A stretch of DNA of 64,000 nt from Halosegnis longus (GTDB taxonomy: Archaea > Halobacteriota > Halobacteria > Halobacteriales > Haloarculaceae). The DNA is taken from the NCBI RefSeq assembly GCF_009663395.1, contig NZ_QKNW01000001.1:992001-1056000 (forward strand), written 5' to 3'. Position 1 is the first letter of the stretch. Each line of letters opens with the position of its first letter. Under the pieces are notes generated by a model. The model had not been told where the DNA came from. It worked only from the letters and a program-made list of their open reading frames with translations, and did not search any database. This document shows positions 55,979 to 64,000 of the stretch, one piece after another. The translations under genes were made by a program, and so were the position numbers.

Positions 55979-56671
55979 TCAGTTGCCCGCCTCGCGCTCG
56001 CGGACGAGTCGGGTGACGAGATAGACGAACGGCGTGTCCGCGACCGCGATGAGCAGTTTGAGCAGATACTGGCCGACGGCGAGCCCGAGCACGACCGACT
56101 CCGGAAGCTGGGGACCGATGCCGGCGTACTGCGGGAGCAGGTAGAAGGCGATACCGACGAACAGGACGGTGTCGATGGCCTGCGAGCTGGCCGTCGAGGC
56201 GACGTTGCGGAGCCAGAGTTTCTCCCTCCCGGTGCGTTCACGAATCGCGTGGAAGACGTACACGTCCCAGTTTTGCGAGACGAGATACGCGACCAGCGAA
56301 CCGAGCACGATGTTCGTGGACGCGCCGAGCACGGTCGCGAACATCTCGGGGTCGATGCTCGACTGGGCTGCGGGGGCGGCGATGGTCGAGTAGACGAGCG
56401 CGAGCATGACGAAGTTCATCGCGAACGCGACGTTGACGAGCCGGCGGGCGGACCGCTTGCCGTACAGTTCGGTGTAACAGTCGGAGGCGAAGAACGTCAC
56501 CGCGTACGCGAGCGCCGCACCCGGCAGGACGAGCGAGGAGTCGACGATGGGGAGCGAGAACGGAATCCCGAACGCGAGCACCTTCGCCGCCGTCAGCTGT
56601 GAGGTGACGAGCGCGGTGACGAACAGCGCCGACAGTACCGTCGCGCCGACCGGAATCGGCCGCTCACTCAT
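55979..56671 (-). CDS. Queuosine/archaeosine precursor-type transporter (YhhQ/VUT family)
   Basis: 230 residues, six or seven hydrophobic helices, with SQLTAAKVLAFGIPF and SDCYTELYGKRSARRLV typical of YhhQ/QueT-like vitamin-uptake transporters. In archaea these are proposed to import the deazaguanine precursor preQ0 for archaeosine in tRNA. It starts inside the end of the small CopG-like gene (ATGAGTGA overlap, 56664-56671), so the two are coupled. Confidence 0.85.
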   Translation of the reverse strand: MSERPIPVGATVLSALFVTALVTSQLTAAKVLAFGIPFSLPIVDSSLVLPGAALAYAVTFFASDCYTELYGKRSARRLVNVAFAMNFVMLALVYSTIAAPAAQSSIDPEMFATVLGASTNIVLGSLVAYLVSQNWDVYVFHAIRERTGREKLWLRNVASTASSQAIDTVLFVGIAFYLLPQYAGIGPQLPESVVLGLAVGQYLLKLLIAVADTPFVYLVTRLVREREAGN

Positions 56672-56840
56672 CGTCGTCGAGTCGGCCGTGGCGGGCGTCG
56701 ATATCGTCGAGGATGTCGAGGTTCTTGCGAATCGAGGCGCGGATGGCGTCCGACCGATTCACGTACTTCCCCTCGGAGCCGACGTGGTCGTCGAGGTCTG
56801 CGAGCAGTTCCCCCGGAATCTCGACGCTGATCTTAGGCAT
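56664..56840 (-). CDS. Ribbon-helix-helix (CopG-like) DNA-binding protein, 58 residues
   Basis: 58 residues: MPKISVEIPGELLADLDDHV gives the beta strand and first helix, then NRSDAIRASIRKNLDIL the second helix, the standard ribbon-helix-helix layout. Short (too short for size-filtered gene calls) but with strong fold fit. It is likely a small dimeric regulator; its coupling to the precursor transporter downstream suggests it controls that gene or itself. Ends ARHGRLDDDE. Confidence 0.85.
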   Translation of the reverse strand: MPKISVEIPGELLADLDDHVGSEGKYVNRSDAIRASIRKNLDILDDIDARHGRLDDDE

Positions 56841-56904
56841 ACGAGCAGGTAGGTGTATCCGAGATAATAGTTCGTTCGTCTCACGACACTCTTGCAGTGT
56901 TATC

Positions 56905-57660
56905 CTACCGTCGCTCGGCGAAGGCGAACCGCGGCTTCACGTCGTCGATGCGCACGTCGACTTCCTCGCCGGTCGTCGCGTCGGGAACGAAGACGGTGAA
57001 CCCATCCACCTTCGCGATGCCGTCGCCCTCGCTCCCCTCGTCGACGATCTCGACCGTCAGTTCGTCGCCCTCACGCACCGGGGCGGTGAGTCGACCCTTC
57101 GCAACGAGATACAGCTCCGAGGAGGAGTCGCGCGAGGCGTCCGGGTGGACGGCGCGCACGTACTCGAACTCGGCTTCCATATCCTCGCGCAGGGGAGCCA
57201 CGTCCTGCCCCTCGAAGATCTTGACCGCGAGGTCGCCGCCGGCACCGAGCAGTTCGAGGGCGGTCTCGAAGGCCATCCGCGCGAGGTGGGCAGACCGCGC
57301 GGCGTCGAGGTGGTACTCGCCGGTCATGTTCGGGGCCATGTCGGAGACGACCACGTCGGCCTCGCCGATGCGCTCGATGATGCGCTCGCGGGTGTCGTCG
57401 TCGGTCATGTCCCCGCGAAGCGTCTCAACGCCGTCGATGTCCTTGATGCGCTGGAGGTCGACCGCGATGACGGTACCCTGTTCGCCGACGCGCTCGCGGG
57501 CGACCTGCGACCAGCCGCCGGGGGCCGCACCCAAATCGACGACCGTGTTGCCCGGCCCGAACAGGCCCGCCGTCTCGTCCAACTGCTTCAGCTTGTAGGC
57601 GGAGCGGGCGCGATACCCCTCCTGTTTGGCGCGGTTGTAGTACTCGTCTTTTCCACTCAT
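56905..57660 (-). CDS. rlmE: 23S rRNA 2'-O-methyltransferase RlmE (FtsJ) with TRAM domain
   Basis: 251 residues. FtsJ core with SAM motif DLGAAPGGWSQ and the K-D-K-E tetrad (SAYKLKQLDE, VVSDMAPN, AVKIFEG, SSELYLV). The C-terminal about 60 residues are a TRAM RNA-binding domain (VREGDELTVEIVDEGSEGDG...PDATTGEEVDVRI). It methylates a 2'-OH of the 23S rRNA A-loop. The TRAM fusion is typical of archaeal versions. ATG 57660 (MSGKDEYYNRAK). Confidence 0.93.
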   Translation of the reverse strand: MSGKDEYYNRAKQEGYRARSAYKLKQLDETAGLFGPGNTVVDLGAAPGGWSQVARERVGEQGTVIAVDLQRIKDIDGVETLRGDMTDDDTRERIIERIGEADVVVSDMAPNMTGEYHLDAARSAHLARMAFETALELLGAGGDLAVKIFEGQDVAPLREDMEAEFEYVRAVHPDASRDSSSELYLVAKGRLTAPVREGDELTVEIVDEGSEGDGIAKVDGFTVFVPDATTGEEVDVRIDDVKPRFAFAERR

Positions 57661-57727
57661 GCTCTCACCGCTGGCGAATCGTTCATACAGGAGATACACC
57701 ACCCAACGCGGAAAGATACGTCGGATA

Positions 57728-58720
57728 CTACCGCAACACGAGGATGTGGCGGTCCAAGCTGCCGTGGACGGGCCGAACGAATCGGGACTCGACGGTCCAG
57801 CCCGCGTCTCTCGCGGCGTCGTCCCACTCGCGGTCACAGACGAGGACGCCTCGGTCTGCAACGCGGTGGGCCTCGGCGAGCGCGTCTTCCACGAGCGCCG
57901 ACAGCGACTGATTCGCGATCTTCGACTGGCGACCGTACGGCGCGTCGAACACCACGCAATCAGCGACTCCGTCACGCAGTGGGAGTCGGGTCGCGTCGCC
58001 CCGAACCACGTCGTACCGACCGGGCGTCGGAAGCCCCTGAGCGCCGTCGCCGTCGAGGAAGTGCGCGAGGTTGTCGCGTGCGCCGTGGCTCATCTTCCAC
58101 TGGGCGTCGTTGGCGAGCACGTCCGCCCCGACGAGTCCCGCCTCGACGAGCCCGCCGCCGGTGCCACACATCGGGTCGAGCACCGTCCGACCGGGGCGTG
58201 CACCGGCGATATTGGCGACCGCCCGCGCCAACAGCGGGTCCATGCTCCCGGGCTGGAAGAACGGCTTGTCCGTCGGGCGACGACTGCCGAAATCGCGGAC
58301 GGACTCGGTGTCCAGCCACGCGAGCGCGACCGTCTCGCCCGCGAAGAGCGCCCGAAGTTCATGGTCGGGCGAATCGAGGTCGACCGGGAAGCCGCGGTCG
58401 GTGAGCACGCCTCCGAGCGTGCGTTCGGCCCGCTGGGTCGACATGTCAGCGGTCCCCTGTACGTCCCGGGCGCGGACGGCGACCGTGCCGGTGCGGTCGA
58501 CGGACGCGGCATCGAGCAGCGCGACGGCGGTCTCGATTCCTCCCTCGGCCGTGCCGACGAGTTCGCTCGCGGCGTGGGTGTACGCGAGCCCGCGAACCCG
58601 GTCGGTGATACCGCGAGCCGTCGCCAGCCCGGGAGCGAGCGGCTGTACGTCAGAGCAGGCGCTCGCCGCCTCCCGGGTTGCGAAGGCGTCGTCTTCCCCA
58701 CCGAGTTCGAGGAGATACAC
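57728..58720 (-). CDS. tRNA (guanine-10-N2) methyltransferase, Trm-G10 type
   Basis: 330 residues. An N-terminal THUMP-like RNA-binding region (about 55-150) is followed by a Rossmann methyltransferase with DPMCGTGGGLVEAG and catalytic DAPYGRQS (a DPPYG variant). This corresponds to archaeal Trm-G10, which makes m2G/m2,2G at position 10 of tRNA. Pro in the catalytic motif is conserved; Asp-Pro became Asp-Ala. Encoded downstream-divergent of TBP, 92 bases apart. Confidence 0.9.
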   Translation of the reverse strand: MYLLELGGEDDAFATREAASACSDVQPLAPGLATARGITDRVRGLAYTHAASELVGTAEGGIETAVALLDAASVDRTGTVAVRARDVQGTADMSTQRAERTLGGVLTDRGFPVDLDSPDHELRALFAGETVALAWLDTESVRDFGSRRPTDKPFFQPGSMDPLLARAVANIAGARPGRTVLDPMCGTGGGLVEAGLVGADVLANDAQWKMSHGARDNLAHFLDGDGAQGLPTPGRYDVVRGDATRLPLRDGVADCVVFDAPYGRQSKIANQSLSALVEDALAEAHRVADRGVLVCDREWDDAARDAGWTVESRFVRPVHGSLDRHILVLR

Positions 58721-58778
58721 ACCGAATGTCGCCCCCGCGAGCGCAAGAAGCCGACGATAGCGCGCGGGCCCATACGTA

Positions 58779-58786
58779 CCTTTTTG
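58779..58786 (+). promoter_or_regulatory. TATA-like element of the TBP gene
   Basis: CCTTTTTG lies 27-34 bases before the ATG at 58813. It is a weak T-rich match, again consistent with a leaderless transcript. Confidence 0.4.
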
Positions 58787-58812
58787 AAGCGGAGAACCGA
58801 CACACGAGTTAA

Positions 58813-59373
58813 ATGGACGACCCCAAAGCGACCATCAGTATCGAGAATGTGGTGGCATCGACCGGTATCGCCCAGGAGCTCGATCTACAGAGCGTCGCGA
58901 TGGATCTCGAGGGGGCGGACTACGACCCAGAGCAGTTTCCGGGGCTCGTCTACCGAACGCAGAATCCGAAGTCTGCCGCGCTCATCTTCCGCTCCGGAAA
59001 GGTCGTCTGCACCGGCGCGAAATCCACCGCCGACGTGCACGAGGCGCTCCATCTCGTCTTCGACGAACTCCGCGCGCTCGACATCCCAATCGAGGACGAC
59101 CCCGAGATTACGGTCCAGAACATCGTCACTTCCGCCGACCTCGGCGAGGACCTGAACCTGAACGCCATCGCCATCGGTCTCGGCTTGGAAAACATCGAGT
59201 ACGAGCCCGAGCAGTTCCCGGGGCTCGTCTACCGGCTGGACGACCCGGACGTGGTCGCGCTGCTGTTCGGCTCCGGCAAGCTCGTCATCACGGGGGGGAA
59301 GAAGCCGGAGGACGCCGAAGCAGCCGTCGACACCATCGTCGAACAGCTCGACGAGCTCGGGCTACTCGCGTAA
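58813..59373 (+). CDS. tbp: TATA-box-binding protein
   Basis: 186 residues made of two direct repeats of about 90 residues, each with [27 protein letters not shown] and GKxVxTG. It binds promoters and nucleates the preinitiation complex with TFB. Haloarchaea usually carry several TBPs; this one has the standard acidic short form without extra domains. The intact repeat structure rules out truncation. Confidence 0.97.
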   Translation: MDDPKATISIENVVASTGIAQELDLQSVAMDLEGADYDPEQFPGLVYRTQNPKSAALIFRSGKVVCTGAKSTADVHEALHLVFDELRALDIPIEDDPEITVQNIVTSADLGEDLNLNAIAIGLGLENIEYEPEQFPGLVYRLDDPDVVALLFGSGKLVITGGKKPEDAEAAVDTIVEQLDELGLLA

Positions 59374-59406
59374 CCGATAAACAGTGACGCCCCGTACGTC
59401 GGGGCG

Positions 59407-59805
59407 ATGGTTGTTCCCCTGCAAAGCATCGTCGGCGGCGGACTGCTCGCGCTCGTCGTGACGTTTCTCCTGACGGCAGCGTTTTACGCCTTCACGCTCC
59501 ATCTCGCGGCCACCTTCTTCATCGGTGACGTACCGTCACAGCGGGCCGCCTACGCCGCCCCGGTGCCGGCGCTCGTCTCGATTCTGCTCGGCGAGTACGG
59601 CCAGTCGGGGGTGTTCGGTATCGGGCCGGACCTGCTCGTCGGCGTCGCGCTCGTCGTCGCGCTGCTCGCTGACCTCGCTGCGGTCAGCGTCGCCTACCGG
59701 CTGAAGCTCCGGTCTGCGGTGCCGGTCGTCGTGTTGCATTTCGCGTTCGCGGCCGTCCTCGGGATTGCGCTCGGGAATCTGCTCGGCGTCGGCCTGCTGT
59801 TTTAG
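59407..59805 (+). CDS. Small membrane protein of unknown function
   Basis: 132 residues with four hydrophobic segments: GGLLALVVTFLLTAAFYAF, YAAPVPALVSILLGEYG, DLLVGVALVVALLADLAAV and VVVLHFAFAAVLGIALGNLL. Weakly charged loops. No family recognised. It begins 33 bases after TBP on the same strand and may share its transcript. It abuts the convergent tatC at 59806. Confidence 0.7.
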   Translation: MVVPLQSIVGGGLLALVVTFLLTAAFYAFTLHLAATFFIGDVPSQRAAYAAPVPALVSILLGEYGQSGVFGIGPDLLVGVALVVALLADLAAVSVAYRLKLRSAVPVVVLHFAFAAVLGIALGNLLGVGLLF

Positions 59806-61185
59806 TCACTCGTGGCCGGTCCACTGTGCGAGCAGGAGCGTCCCCTCGAAGAGGACGATCATCGTCACGGCGACGAAGATCGGGCCGAGACCGGTCGGGT
59901 CACCGGTGAAGAGGAACGCCAGCGCCGCGAACAGCCCCCAGAAGATGAGCCGGCGACGCTGGAGCCACGTCCGCGTGACGAGCCCCATCATCAGCGCCAG
60001 CATGATGAACAGCGGAATCTGGAACACGATGGCGAACGCGCCGAGCATCAGGACGATGAGGTCGAAGGTGTCCGTCAGCCCGAACGCGAGGGTCGTCGCG
60101 CCCTGTGAGTAGCCGACGAAGTAGTCGAACAGGATGGGGATGACGAGGTGGTGGGCAAACAGCATGCCGGCGGCCGCGAGCACCAGACTCGTCGGCACGC
60201 TCGCCAGGTAGTAGCGCCGCTCTGTGGGGTACAGCCCCGGCCGCATGAACAGATACGTCTCGTAGACGAACAGCGGGAGCGCGACGACGAAGCCGGCGAG
60301 TGTTGCGACCTTCAGTCTCGCCAAGACGACCGCGAGCGGGTGGTACACCCGAGCACAGGCGGTCTGCGGGTCGACGTTCGTCGCACCGACCTGGGCGACC
60401 TGCCGGCAGATTTCCTCGGAGCCGGGCAGATAGTTGAACCACAGGAAGTTGATGAGATACGTCGCAAAGGGGAAGACGACGCCGGAGACAGCCGCCATGG
60501 CGACGATGACCACGCCGAGCCGTTTTACCATCTCCTCGATGTGGTCGGCGAGCGGCATCTCCTGGTCGTCGGGCGCGCCCCCGAGCTCTTCGGGTTCGCT
60601 CACCGGACCGGGCTGTGCGACCTCGGCGGAGTCGCCGACGGAGCCGCTCACGCCGGGCGACCCGTCGTCGAAGGTCTCGTCGCCCCGGTCGCCGATATCG
60701 TCCCCGTCGTCGGTATCCCCCCCGTCGTCCTCGGCGTCCCGTTCGAGCGAGTCGCGCTCGATTGCCGGGGTGGTGTCGACCTCGAAGCCGTCGAACGGGT
60801 CGTCCGCCATCGTGGACGGGGACGTGTCGGACTCGTCGTCAGCGTCGTTTGCGTCGTCTGAGTCGTCAGCACCGCCAGCGTCGCCCGCGTCACCAGCGTC
60901 GTCGTTTCGGACGAGCGAGCCGTCCTCGTCGGTGTCGACGAGCGACCTGTCGTCGCCGTCGTCGGCCAGCGGGGTCTCCACCGGGTCGATTGTCGGCGTG
61001 TCGGGGTCGTCCGTCGGGTCGAGCGGCTCCTCGGCGTCTGCAGATTCGGTATCGTCGGGAGCGTCGCCGGACTGTGGGCCGTCGGCGGCGTCGGCGCTGG
61101 AGTCGGCGTCGTCACCCGTCTCGTCGTCGAGCCGACGGACCGCTGGCTCTGGAGGGGTAGTGTCGTCGTCCGACTCCTCGGGCAT
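59806..61185 (-). CDS. tatC: Twin-arginine translocase subunit TatC with long acidic N-terminus
   Basis: 459 residues. The first about 210 residues are a low-complexity acidic domain (Asp/Ser/Glu-rich), then a six-helix TatC: MPLADHIEEMVKRL, ETYLFMRPGLYPTERRYYL (the conserved Phe-x-x-Pro-Gly-Leu...Glu-Arg-Arg loop) and the C-terminal helices. The acidic head faces the cytosol and is not found in bacterial TatC. TatC recognises twin-arginine signals, and several neighbours carry them. ATG 61185. Confidence 0.92.
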   Translation of the reverse strand: MPEESDDDTTPPEPAVRRLDDETGDDADSSADAADGPQSGDAPDDTESADAEEPLDPTDDPDTPTIDPVETPLADDGDDRSLVDTDEDGSLVRNDDAGDAGDAGGADDSDDANDADDESDTSPSTMADDPFDGFEVDTTPAIERDSLERDAEDDGGDTDDGDDIGDRGDETFDDGSPGVSGSVGDSAEVAQPGPVSEPEELGGAPDDQEMPLADHIEEMVKRLGVVIVAMAAVSGVVFPFATYLINFLWFNYLPGSEEICRQVAQVGATNVDPQTACARVYHPLAVVLARLKVATLAGFVVALPLFVYETYLFMRPGLYPTERRYYLASVPTSLVLAAAGMLFAHHLVIPILFDYFVGYSQGATTLAFGLTDTFDLIVLMLGAFAIVFQIPLFIMLALMMGLVTRTWLQRRRLIFWGLFAALAFLFTGDPTGLGPIFVAVTMIVLFEGTLLLAQWTGHE

Positions 61186-61279
61186 TAGCGTGCGTTCCGC
61201 GTCGCCCAGTTGTAAGCCTTCTTCTCGACGCTCGGGCGAGGCTGAAAGGTTGATAACCCGGCGGAACCCAACGACGCAC

Positions 61280-63535
61280 GTGTCTGGAATCGTCGATAAC
61301 GATGTCACCCGCGGGCTCCAGAGCGGTCGCGAGACGCTCGGCTCCATGCTGTCGGCCGCACAGAGCCACCTCCAGAAGGTGTTCATCGTCTTCGTCGTCG
61401 GCCTCATCGCGACGATTCTGTTCTTGCGCAACTACGGCTGGGACCGGATGAAGGCGGACCTGTTGGCCGAGGCTCCGGAGGCCACCATCGTCGCCGTCAC
61501 GCCGTTCGACGTGATTCTGTTGCAGGTGAAGATTGGACTCGTCGTCGGCGTGTTCCTGTCGATTCCGTTCCTCATCTACTACTCGCGGGACGCGCTCAAG
61601 GAGCGCGGTTACTGGCCGACCGGCGTCCCGCGCTGGAAGATTGCCCTGGTCGTCGCCGGAGCCGTCCTCCTGCTGTTTGCCGGCGCTGCCTACGGCTATC
61701 TGCTCTTCTTCCCGGTCGTGTTCGACTTCCTCGCGGCCAACGCCGCCGCGGCCGACATCTCCCCGACCTACTCCATCGTGAAGTGGGTCCAGTTCGTCTT
61801 CCTGCTCTCCTTATCCTTCGGGCTCGCGGCCCAGCTCCCGCTCGCCATGTCGGGGATGGCGCTGTCGGGCGTCGTTCCCTACGAGACGTTCCGCGACTAC
61901 TGGAAACACGCCATCGTCGTGTTGTACGCCGCGGGGGCGATATTCACGCCGCCGGACCCGCTCACGCAGCTGATGTGGGCGACCCCGCTCGTCGTGTTGT
62001 ACGCCTTCTCGCTCGGGCTCACGCGGTTCCTCGTCACGGCACAGGCCGCCGGGCGACAGGTCGGGCTGAAACCCACGGCCCGGAAGAACTGGAACGTGCT
62101 CGCGGGCGTCGGGTTCCTCACCGGCGCGGTGACGTTCCTGCTCGGCCGAGCGACGTTCGACGGCCAACTCGACGGCGTGATGCGCATGCTGGAGTCGCTC
62201 CCGTACTTCGGCCCCTCCTTCGCCGAGCGGTTCCCGCAGACGCTGACGACGGATACGCTGTTCGGCGTCGATGCAGTGGTCGTGGTGGCAGTCGCGGCCG
62301 CACTCGTCGCGGCCGTCGCCGCCTTCGCCGTCACGGTCGTGTTGATGTTCCGCGCGCTGGACGCGGTCGCCGACCGCTCGCCCCGCGTCGCGAGCACCGG
62401 CGACCCGGCCGATCTCGACCTCTCGGAACTCGACGCCGCCGGCATCCGCGCCGCGCCGCCGGAACCGTTCGAGGCCCTCACCGAGGACGAGGCGCTCGCG
62501 CTCGCGAGCGGCGCGCTTGACGACGGCGACGACGCGAAAGCGCAGGCGATTCTCGACCGCTACGACGAGATTGCAGAACAGGAAGAGGATGCGGACACGG
62601 ACGCCGACGGAGAGCCCGCGGCCGGAACGACAGACGACCCAGCTCCGACCGAGCCGGTCGAAGCGGAGGAGGAAGGCACCGGTAACGTCGTCAGCGAGAC
62701 AGGCGCGGGGATGTTGTCGGCGTTCACGGCCGACGACGTGGACGAGGACGACATCGGCGGCTACTACCACGACATCGCGTTCATCGCCTCCTCGCTGCGG
62801 TCGAAGGCGTTCGTCCTCGTCGGGACGTTCATGGTCGTGTTGGCGGCGATGTTCTCGTGGCTCTACACCGGCGGCATCGGCTGGCTGAAGGCCAGCTTCC
62901 TCGGGCGGCTTGCGGAGGGCTTTTCGGCCGAGCAGGTGAACACCGTTGCGCTCCACCCGGTCGAGGCGCTCATCTTCGAAATCAAGCTCTCGATTGTGGT
63001 CGGCGCGGTCGCGACGATACCGCTACTGCTGTACTTCGCGTGGCCGGCGCTGAAAGAGCGCGGCTTCGCCAGCGGCGACCGCCGCGTCCTGTTCGTGTGG
63101 GGCGGGAGCGTCCTCGCCACCCTGTCTGCCGGGACGGTGGTCGGCTTCCTGTTCGTCGCGCCGCGAATCATCTCGTGGCTGGCGAACGACGCGCTCACGG
63201 CGTCGATGGTCATCGCCTACCGCATCAACAACTTCGGCTGGATGGTCTTCTTCACCACCGTCGGGGTCGGGCTCCTCTTCTGTATCCCGGTGACGATGTG
63301 GCTGTTCCACGCGGGCGGGCTGGTCAGTTACCAGCAGATGCGCGACCGGTGGCGCGTCGTCACCCTCGCCGTCCTCACCGTCGTCGCGTTCGCCTCCCCG
63401 CAGGGCGTGTTCATGATGTTCCTGCTCGGGATTCCGGTCGTCGGGATGTACTTCCTCGGGCTGGCGGTGTTGCACATCGTCACGCTGGGTGGGCGACGCG
63501 GCGGCTCGGGCGGTCGGCCGCGTGCTGCTGACTGA
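61280..63535 (+). CDS. tatCt: Double TatC fusion protein TatCt
   Basis: About 751 residues, GTG start. Two TatC-like six-helix domains (about 20-350 and 490-745) are joined by an acidic linker (about 370-475). The first carries YSRDALKERGYWP and MSGMALSGVVPYETFRDYW; the second IPLLLYFAWPALKERGF. This is the haloarchaeal TatCt, a tandem TatC with extra helices. It is divergent from the single-domain tatC (95 bases between starts), giving the two Tat systems known in halophiles. Confidence 0.92.
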   Translation: MSGIVDNDVTRGLQSGRETLGSMLSAAQSHLQKVFIVFVVGLIATILFLRNYGWDRMKADLLAEAPEATIVAVTPFDVILLQVKIGLVVGVFLSIPFLIYYSRDALKERGYWPTGVPRWKIALVVAGAVLLLFAGAAYGYLLFFPVVFDFLAANAAAADISPTYSIVKWVQFVFLLSLSFGLAAQLPLAMSGMALSGVVPYETFRDYWKHAIVVLYAAGAIFTPPDPLTQLMWATPLVVLYAFSLGLTRFLVTAQAAGRQVGLKPTARKNWNVLAGVGFLTGAVTFLLGRATFDGQLDGVMRMLESLPYFGPSFAERFPQTLTTDTLFGVDAVVVVAVAAALVAAVAAFAVTVVLMFRALDAVADRSPRVASTGDPADLDLSELDAAGIRAAPPEPFEALTEDEALALASGALDDGDDAKAQAILDRYDEIAEQEEDADTDADGEPAAGTTDDPAPTEPVEAEEEGTGNVVSETGAGMLSAFTADDVDEDDIGGYYHDIAFIASSLRSKAFVLVGTFMVVLAAMFSWLYTGGIGWLKASFLGRLAEGFSAEQVNTVALHPVEALIFEIKLSIVVGAVATIPLLLYFAWPALKERGFASGDRRVLFVWGGSVLATLSAGTVVGFLFVAPRIISWLANDALTASMVIAYRINNFGWMVFFTTVGVGLLFCIPVTMWLFHAGGLVSYQQMRDRWRVVTLAVLTVVAFASPQGVFMMFLLGIPVVGMYFLGLAVLHIVTLGGRRGGSGGRPRAAD

Positions 63536-63546
63536 CCTGCCGGCCG

Positions 63547-63552
63547 TTTTTT
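63547..63552 (+). terminator. T-run after tatCt
   Basis: GGCCGTTTTTTCTG begins 7 bases after the TatCt stop, with six T at 63547-63552. A typical archaeal termination signal. Confidence 0.55.
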
Positions 63553-63575
63553 CTGTTCCCGCGGTGAGTACGGGT

Positions 63576-63731
63576 ATGGACCGGCAGGATGTGGTCGTCG
63601 CGTTGGCGGCAGTTCTCGTGTTCGTCGCCGGGACGCTCGCGTTCGACCCTGTTAGTGGCGCAGCGCTCGCGTTATTTCTCGGATTCGTCTTCGGTGCGTT
63701 CGTTCGTGGGCTCGATATGCGATGGACGTAG
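63576..63731 (+). CDS. Small two-helix membrane protein, 51 residues
   Basis: 51 residues with two hydrophobic segments (VVVALAAVLVFVAGTLAF and GAALALFLGFVFGAFV) and ending RGLDMRWT. Short, with its own ATG 44 bases past the TatCt stop and a plausible haloarchaeal composition. No family recognised. It could be a spurious frame, so confidence is moderate. Confidence 0.55.
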   Translation: MDRQDVVVALAAVLVFVAGTLAFDPVSGAALALFLGFVFGAFVRGLDMRWT

Positions 63732-64000
63732 GAGACGTGTTCTGACGGAATTTAGTTTGAGATAGACAGCACCGTGCTGTTTACTCTGACTTCGACAGCA
63801 CCGCGACCACGCTCGTCGCTTGGCCTCGGGGAACCGCACCACGACCGCGCGCTCGTGGCCGTCGGCCACTCGCCCAACCCTTCCCCGCGACGCACACGCG
63901 CCACGGGCGCGGTGCGTCAGGCCACCGCCACCGTCGCTTACTCAATCGGCGCGGTGCAGTGGCGTGGTCCGAGCGCGCATCGGCGCGCGAGTCAGCGCGA
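63732..64000. other. Palindrome-rich non-coding end region
   Basis: No gene is supported here. The region holds an odd palindrome ACAGCAC-C-GTGCTGT (63766-63780), GTGGCC-GTC-GGCCAC (63855-63869) and GCGCGC-ATCG-GCGCGC (63973-63988). The string GACAGCACCG occurs at both 63765 and 63794. It resembles dispersed GC-rich haloarchaeal intergenic sequence and is cut by the window end. A 65-codon minus-strand frame here has no protein-like support. Confidence 0.5.

Noticed and set aside
63672-63869. A 65-codon minus-strand frame in the end region
   Set aside because: It overlaps the small membrane gene and palindromes, and shows no protein-like pattern.
63740-64000. RNase P or SRP RNA gene
   Set aside because: The conserved RNase P GAGGAAAGTC-type element and the SRP helix-8 motif were not seen; the sequence is only palindrome-rich.

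Overview
The window comes from an extremely halophilic archaeon (class Halobacteria). The DNA is very GC-rich. The predicted proteins are strongly acidic, twin-arginine lipoprotein signals are common, and the information-processing genes are archaeal: TBP, PCNA, RfcC, the PolD small subunit DP1, primase PriL, L15e, SAMP2 and NucS. I see no rRNA, tRNA, CRISPR array, insertion sequence or integrase. The order looks like ordinary chromosome. Coding density is very high, and no gene-free stretch exceeds 300 bases.

Layout. 0-7.6 kb: a truncated phosphotransferase, a DHH phosphoesterase, a universal stress protein, a membrane-anchored 2Fe-2S ferredoxin, an aldehyde dehydrogenase, a sensor kinase with an unknown partner, and 6-phosphogluconate dehydrogenase. 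7.6-14.1 kb: a MATE exporter and a complete branched-chain amino-acid type ABC importer split into divergent halves (livHGF leftward, livK-livM rightward). 14.1-25.3 kb: RNase R, ketopantoate reductase, SufU and SufS on either side of an exported protein, ThiD with a ThiN-like tail, an ABC exporter, and a redox-looking regulator beside a DsbA-like oxidoreductase. 25.3-31 kb: a lower-GC lipoprotein gene, a thioredoxin, MutS, a phosphate transporter and an unknown two-TM protein. 31-41.6 kb: an M29 aminopeptidase, a duplicated matrixin, L15e, NucS, a CNNM/CorC-type protein, a tight glutaredoxin / cysteine-less peroxiredoxin / Sua5 operon, a Cas4-like protein that looks catalytically degenerate, and a phosphohexomutase. 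41.6-55.4 kb: a replication-rich stretch with priL-samp2-GNAT, leuS, a Ski2-type helicase, DP1 divergent from signal peptidase Sec11, LarE, RfcC and PCNA. 55.4-64 kb: a zinc protein, a ribbon-helix-helix protein overlapping a queuosine-precursor-type transporter, two RNA methyltransferases, TBP and a divergent pair of TatC genes.

How the genes fit together. Clamp loader (RfcC), clamp (PCNA), polymerase subunit (DP1), primase (PriL) and helicase lie within about 13 kb. Two unrelated mismatch-repair initiators, MutS and NucS, are both present. Many exported proteins here carry Tat signals, matching the two TatC genes. SufS and SufU supply Fe-S clusters used by several neighbours (ferredoxin, PriL, probably LarE). 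Several promoters show a TATA element about 25-30 bases before the start codon, which indicates leaderless mRNAs.

Most notable points: a tandem array of five hairpins between two convergent genes (18925-19049); a SAMP2 ubiquitin-like protein whose di-glycine is masked by an Arg-Trp-Asp tail; a cysteine-less peroxiredoxin locked in a glutaredoxin operon; a matrixin with a second domain that has lost its zinc site; and a stand-alone Cas4-like protein without recognisable nuclease residues. No complete new defence or biosynthetic system is evident. The novelty lies in individual odd genes and small gene pairs.
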